Assembly: GCA_959604655.1 (NCBI GenBank)
Contig: CAUHCL010000099.1
Location: forward strand, 1 to 8,003
Length of the DNA stretch: 8,003 bases
Source: an uncultured Alistipes sp.
Lineage (GTDB): Bacteria; Bacteroidota; Bacteroidia; Bacteroidales; Rikenellaceae
Reading direction: 5' to 3'
This document shows positions 5,061 to 8,003 of the stretch, piece by piece. Both the position numbers and the translations under genes were made by a program. The notes beneath the pieces are model-generated. The model was not told the DNA's origin. It saw only the letters and a list, made by a program, of their open reading frames with translations, and made no database searches. Position 1 is the first letter of the stretch. Every line of letters begins with the position of its first letter.

Positions 5061-5904
5061 TGCTTTCGCTGTAAGTTTTCGATATGGGGATGTCGGGAAC
5101 CCCGTCTATGTCCATCTCGATCACTATTCCCGACGGTTCGCGGCGCATGACCTTCACGTGGTCGAGATTGACCGAGTAGGAGCGGTGGCATCTGCGGATG
5201 TTCGAATCGGCGAGGTCGCGGACTATGTTTTTCATGGTGTTGCGTATCATCGCCTTCTTTATCTTGTCGTGGTTGAGATACCACACGCACACGTAGTTGT
5301 CGGCCGATTCGATCATGACGAGGTTGTTTCTCGTGACCGACAGTTGCAGTTCGCCCTTGTCGCTGAAGATCTGCACATGGCCGCTGCCCGACGGGGCCGC
5401 GTCGTTTTCGAGCTGCTCGGTGATCTGCCGCAGCTGGCGGTCTTTTTCGCGCCACGATATATATATTATGTATATGGCGTAGGGGATCGACAGCACCAGC
5501 ACCGTATTTATCACCGTGTTTTTCCACAGCAGCATGTAGTCCTCGGGCTCGCCGTTCGAGAGCACGGCGTAGAGGGTGTAGATCGATGTCATGACCAGCG
5601 TCTCGACCGCGATCCACAATATGTAGACCCAATACAGTACGGGCCGTCGGCGGCTGTATGCCGTCATTATCATTCGGCTGAGCACCAGCACCAGAATCCC
5701 GACCGCCACCATCGCCACCGATATGAGGAAGTAGGCCGCGTTGCTGCCGCGGAAACGGATGTAGGGTATCCATTCGAACGAGTTGAACGGCTTGTAGACG
5801 TTGATGAATATCAACGAGAATACGGCCACGAAGATTATGAACGTCGTCTGGCTCGATTTCTTATAAAGGAATGCGGGAAGCGGTTGTGTCAGTAATCTGA
5901 ACAT
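5038..5904 (-). CDS. Four-TM membrane protein with C-terminal LytTR DNA-binding domain
   Basis: A 288-residue protein with a membrane half and a DNA-binding half. Hydrophobic segments are seen near 21-37, 57-78, 90-114 and 130-149. A basic/helical linker follows (151-168, WREKDRQLRQITEQLEND, coiled-coil-like). Residues about 176-286 are a LytTR domain: LVMIESADNYVCVWY, then RRCHRSYSVNLDHVKVM, then IPISKTYSESI. The RxHRSYxVN core is the family hallmark. There is no receiver or kinase domain, so it resembles a one-component, membrane-tethered regulator rather than an AgrA/LytR response regulator. The sensed signal and target genes are unknown. It is the last gene of the minus-strand operon, 30 bases after the PH-like gene, and its 3' end overlaps the NUDIX gene. 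TACGTTTGA in that 30-base gap (5917-5925) fits the LytTR half-site consensus in eight of nine positions, but no properly spaced partner was found. Confidence 0.9.
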   Translation of the reverse strand: MFRLLTQPLPAFLYKKSSQTTFIIFVAVFSLIFINVYKPFNSFEWIPYIRFRGSNAAYFLISVAMVAVGILVLVLSRMIMTAYSRRRPVLYWVYILWIAVETLVMTSIYTLYAVLSNGEPEDYMLLWKNTVINTVLVLSIPYAIYIIYISWREKDRQLRQITEQLENDAAPSGSGHVQIFSDKGELQLSVTRNNLVMIESADNYVCVWYLNHDKIKKAMIRNTMKNIVRDLADSNIRRCHRSYSVNLDHVKVMRREPSGIVIEMDIDGVPDIPISKTYSESITRWLMQ

Positions 5905-5934
5905 GGCGTTGCGATTTACGTTTGAGCCGTCGGA

Positions 5935-6483
5935 TCACTCTCCGTCGGGTGTGTCGACGTCGGCGGCGGGGTTCTCCTGCGCGAGTGCGGCCCGCGCCTG
6001 CTCGACCAGGGCGGTCAGGCGTTCCGCCTCGCGGCACGACACGTAGGTCCGCGAGTCGTATATGTCTGTTATCTCCACGAAATTGCGCCACTCCGAGGCA
6101 TATATGGTCACCGCCTCGAACTCCTTGAAGTCGAAGTATTTCCCGTAGTATCCGAAGAATCCCGCAGCGCCGAATATGGGGAACATGCGGCTCATTTCGC
6201 GTTTGCCCGCGGGACGTACCGAGGCTATTTCGCGGATGTCGATCTCGGTGATGTCCGACAGACACTGTATCTCCAGTTTGTCGTCCAGCAGCACTATGCG
6301 TCTCGGCACCGAGAGGGCCATGAGCGCTATGACGGCCAGCATCAGCGATGTGAACCATGCCGAAAAGTAGCCGCCGCTGTAAAGCACGAACAGCAGCACC
6401 GCCCCGACTGCCAATATCGCGAGCGTCAGAATGCTGTACACCATCGTACGGCGGTCGATGCAGTATTTGAAGCTATGAATCAT
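5935..6483 (-). CDS. Two-TM membrane protein with bacterial PH-like domain
   Basis: A 182-residue membrane protein. A short basic N-terminus is followed by two hydrophobic segments (about 15-35 and 42-60). A cytosolic beta-rich domain comes next: PRRIVLLDDKLEIQCLSD, then IDIREIASVRP (82-92), then a glycine/aromatic loop FGAAGFFGYYGKYFD (104-118), then VTIYASEWRNFVEI and a C-terminal helix (151-170). This layout matches the small Bacteroidota PH-domain (bPH) membrane proteins, whose function is unknown. The acidic tail (172-182) looks disordered. The ATG at 6483 overlaps the ispD stop by 11 bases, indicating translational coupling; an internal ATG (residue 14, 6444) would remove the basic stretch before the first helix and is less likely. 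It directly precedes the LytTR gene, so the two membrane proteins may act together. The PH assignment rests on pattern and recollection of the family, not on a search. Confidence 0.75.
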   Translation of the reverse strand: MIHSFKYCIDRRTMVYSILTLAILAVGAVLLFVLYSGGYFSAWFTSLMLAVIALMALSVPRRIVLLDDKLEIQCLSDITEIDIREIASVRPAGKREMSRMFPIFGAAGFFGYYGKYFDFKEFEAVTIYASEWRNFVEITDIYDSRTYVSCREAERLTALVEQARAALAQENPAADVDTPDGE

Positions 6484-7156
6484 CCTCTGCGGCCGATATT
6501 ATCGCTTCGGCGAACGCGAGGTCCGTCGGCGTGGTTATCTTTATGTTTTGGCGCTCGCCCTCGCACAGCGTTATTGCGTATCCCGCCGCCTCGACCACCG
6601 AGGCGTCGTCGGTGAACTCGGGCGAAAAGGGCTGCTCGTAGGCTTTGCGCAGCACCTCGGCACGGAATACCTGCGGCGTCTGTATCAATCGCAGCTTCTG
6701 CCTGTCGATTATGTGCGAGCCGTTTTCGTCGACCGTGCGGCACGAGTCGGCGGGCGCTACGGCGGGGATTACGGCGTCGCACCGCTCCATTTCGAGCATC
6801 AGTTTTACGACGAGGCGTTTGGTGAGCAGCGGACGCACGGCGTCGTGTACGGCTACGTAGCGCACCTCGCCGTCGAGTGCGGCCAGTCCGTTGCGCACCG
6901 AGTGGAACCGCTCGCTGCCTCCCGTCGCCGTCTTGTGCGGCGCCACGTCGAAACGCGCCGCGAGGTTGCGCCACAGTTCAATGTGCGCTTCGGGCAGTAC
7001 CACGACTATCTGCGCCGCGGGCAATGCCTCGTGCATGATGTTTATCGTGCGTGCCAGTACGGGGAGGTTGCCCAGCATCATGAACTGTTTGGGCAGTGCG
7101 CCGCCCATTCTGCGGCCCGAGCCGCCTGCCACTATTATTACTCCTGTCTCTGCCAT
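6473..7156 (-). CDS. ispD: 2-C-methyl-D-erythritol 4-phosphate cytidylyltransferase (IspD)
   Basis: IspD joins CTP and 2-C-methyl-D-erythritol 4-phosphate to give CDP-methylerythritol in the cytosolic MEP pathway for isoprenoids. The 227-residue length is normal. The CTP-binding N-terminus VIIVAGGSGRRMGGALPKQF (6-25) includes Arg16 and Lys23. VHDAVRP (103-109) contains the metal/ribose Asp105. The C-terminal signature is present as QTPQVF (159-164), FTDDASVVE (181-189) and NIKITTPTDL (204-213), with Lys207 and Thr208 at the substrate site. I start at ATG 7156 because AETGVIIVAGG begins the family fold; an upstream in-frame ATG (7222) would add 22 unrelated residues lying inside the YhbP-like gene. 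It overlaps that gene by 19 bases and the PH-like gene by 11, so translation of all three is probably coupled. The later MEP genes, such as ispF, are not in view. Confidence 0.96.
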   Translation of the reverse strand: MAETGVIIVAGGSGRRMGGALPKQFMMLGNLPVLARTINIMHEALPAAQIVVVLPEAHIELWRNLAARFDVAPHKTATGGSERFHSVRNGLAALDGEVRYVAVHDAVRPLLTKRLVVKLMLEMERCDAVIPAVAPADSCRTVDENGSHIIDRQKLRLIQTPQVFRAEVLRKAYEQPFSPEFTDDASVVEAAGYAITLCEGERQNIKITTPTDLAFAEAIISAAEDDS

Positions 7157-7557
7157 ATGAGTTTCTTTCCGAATCCGAGCGTGTTGTCGGTAAGTTTCAT
7201 CGTATCGGCCTCCATGCGCCATAAGTTCAATTCGGCCAAGGCCGCATAGGGGAATCGTTTGATGTAAAGGGTCTTGTCGCCCTCCGTGGCGGGCACGGTG
7301 CGTCCCGTGATCTGCAATCCCTGTACCTTTCCCACCACGCGGGTCTCCAGGACTATCGACGCCGCGGTGCGGGCGTTGCAGGCCAGCATACGCGCATGGC
7401 GGGTGTCGGCCCCCGACGTGAAGACGAATGCCTTGTCGGCCTTGTCGTATGCGTAGAACAGATTGCAGCAGTAGGGTGTGCCATCCTCGGTCGCCGTGGC
7501 GAGCGTGAGTACATGGTGCCTGCCGATGAATTTCTCTATCCTGCTGTCGATCTCCAT
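7138..7557 (-). CDS. YhbP-like (UPF0306) pyridoxamine-phosphate-oxidase-fold protein
   Basis: A 139-residue protein of the split-barrel flavin-binding fold, similar by eye to E. coli YhbP (UPF0306), a family without a proven reaction. Shared stretches are the N-terminal HHVLTLAT (14-21) and YCCNLFYAYD (29-38), then TRHARM (52-57), the strand VQGLQITG (78-85), RFPYA (101-105) and especially the C-terminal LTDNTLGFGKKLIW (122-135), nearly identical to YhbP. By analogy it may bind FMN or another flavin. No membrane segment or signal peptide is seen. The ATG at 7555-7557 is the only sensible start, ten bases after the M23 stop codon, and its 3' end overlaps ispD by 19 bases. Operon position suggests housekeeping use, but no role in isoprenoid synthesis is implied by the family. 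Confidence 0.88.
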   Translation of the reverse strand: MEIDSRIEKFIGRHHVLTLATATEDGTPYCCNLFYAYDKADKAFVFTSGADTRHARMLACNARTAASIVLETRVVGKVQGLQITGRTVPATEGDKTLYIKRFPYAALAELNLWRMEADTMKLTDNTLGFGKKLIWQRQE

Positions 7558-7567
7558 AATCGCGGGG

Positions 7568-8003
7568 TTATTTCTTGTCGGCGGCCTGCACCGCTGCTGC
7601 GGGTTCGAGCGGGTCGGCTGCGGGCACCGCTATGCTGTCGAGCTGCGTTACGATCATGTCGGGCGTCGCCGTGCCGTTCAGTTCGGCGACTATGCGGTCG
7701 CGCACGGCCTCGAATTTGGCCATGTTCTCTTTCGCTATGGGTTCGGCAGGCTCCTGCGGCACCTTCAGCGGGTCGATCGGCGTGCCGTTCTTCCATATTC
7801 GGTAGTCGAGGTGGGGACCCGTCGAGGATCCCGTGCTGCCTACGTAGCCTATCAACTGTCCCTGCGACACGCGTGTGCCGTTGGCTATTCCCTTGGCGTA
7901 GCCGCTCAAGTGCAGATAGCCCGTCACCAGATTGCCCGCATGCTTTATCTTCAGCGTGTTGCCGCCTCCGCCGCCCCAGCCTTTGAAGATCACCACTCCG
8001 TCG
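7568..8003 (-). CDS. M23 family peptidase-like protein, C-terminal part (5' end outside window)
   Basis: The C-terminal 145 or so codons of an M23/LytM-type (lysostaphin-fold) cell-wall endopeptidase. The reading frame is open to the right edge (DGVVIFKGWGGGGGN), so the true start, any signal peptide and the N-terminal His/Asp zinc ligands are outside the window. Visible signatures are the LHLSGY strand, GTRVSQGQLIGYVGSTGSSTGPHLDYR and the NGTPIDPLKV end. The usual HxH motif is HLD here: the first His (codon 7811-7813) is kept, and the second, normally a zinc ligand, is Asp (7805-7807). After the catalytic domain comes a 60-residue Pro/Ala/Glu-rich extension with one helical stretch (KENMAKFEAVRDRIVAEL). 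It is first of the visible minus-strand gene run, ten bases before the YhbP-like gene. It probably acts on peptidoglycan, or is a degenerate M23 that regulates other enzymes. Confidence 0.88.
   Translation of the reverse strand, partial: DGVVIFKGWGGGGGNTLKIKHAGNLVTGYLHLSGYAKGIANGTRVSQGQLIGYVGSTGSSTGPHLDYRIWKNGTPIDPLKVPQEPAEPIAKENMAKFEAVRDRIVAELNGTATPDMIVTQLDSIAVPAADPLEPAAAVQAADKK

Noticed and set aside
5038..5904. LytTR gene as a classical two-component response regulator
   Set aside because: The N-terminal half is four hydrophobic segments; no receiver domain with a phosphoacceptor Asp is present, and no histidine kinase gene is adjacent.
5927..5948. Direct repeat CCGTCGG (5927-5933 and 5942-5948)
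   Set aside because: Seven GC-rich bases repeated once at the end of the PH-like gene; such matches are expected by chance here, and the second copy is within codons.

Overview
The window is GC-rich, densely coding chromosomal DNA. It fits a high-GC member of the Bacteroidota, most likely a Rikenellaceae/Alistipes-type gut organism. That placement is inferred from three things: the protein families present, A/T-rich leaders with weak or absent Shine-Dalgarno sequences, and short spacers that contain TAnnTTTG-like -7 boxes. No RNA genes, insertion sequences, CRISPR arrays or phage genes were seen.

Layout, left to right. (1) A minus-strand gene encodes a cytosolic DsbA/FrnE-like dithiol protein (CIWC motif) with a lysine-rich C-terminal tail. 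(2) Divergently, a plus-strand operon runs 1168-3668: a DUF2148 cysteine-rich protein, LuxS, an MTA/SAH nucleosidase-type protein that overlaps the luxS stop codon (TAATG), and a GufA/ZupT-like ZIP metal transporter that begins with TTG. (3) A short convergent spacer holds GC-rich inverted repeats that could end transcription. (4) A minus-strand ogt-type DNA methyltransferase gene is divergent from a plus-strand NUDIX hydrolase gene. The spacer between them carries a good -7 box and a potential leader RNA with two strong and one alternative hairpin. (5) From the right edge to 5038, five tightly packed minus-strand genes follow: an M23 peptidase (5' end outside the window), a YhbP-like flavin-fold protein, IspD, a two-TM PH-domain-like protein and a four-TM LytTR protein. 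The last of these overlaps the 3' end of the NUDIX gene by 23 bp, tail to tail.

How the genes fit together. The luxS operon covers SAH removal in two steps (SAH to S-ribosylhomocysteine, then to homocysteine plus DPD, the AI-2 precursor). Its partners are a probable metal importer and a possible Fe-S/metal-binding protein; since LuxS is itself a divalent-metal enzyme, a metal-linked detoxification module is a reasonable hypothesis. The right-hand operon combines cell-wall remodelling (M23), isoprenoid precursor synthesis (IspD, which feeds undecaprenyl carriers) and two small membrane proteins. One of these, the LytTR protein, looks like a membrane-tethered transcription regulator without a kinase or receiver domain.

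No whole system that I would call undescribed was found. The points most worth a second look are the luxS/DUF2148/ZIP grouping, the divergent nucleosidase pocket, the PH-LytTR membrane pair, the HxD variant in the M23 motif, the D-for-E NUDIX box and the alternative hairpins ahead of the NUDIX gene.
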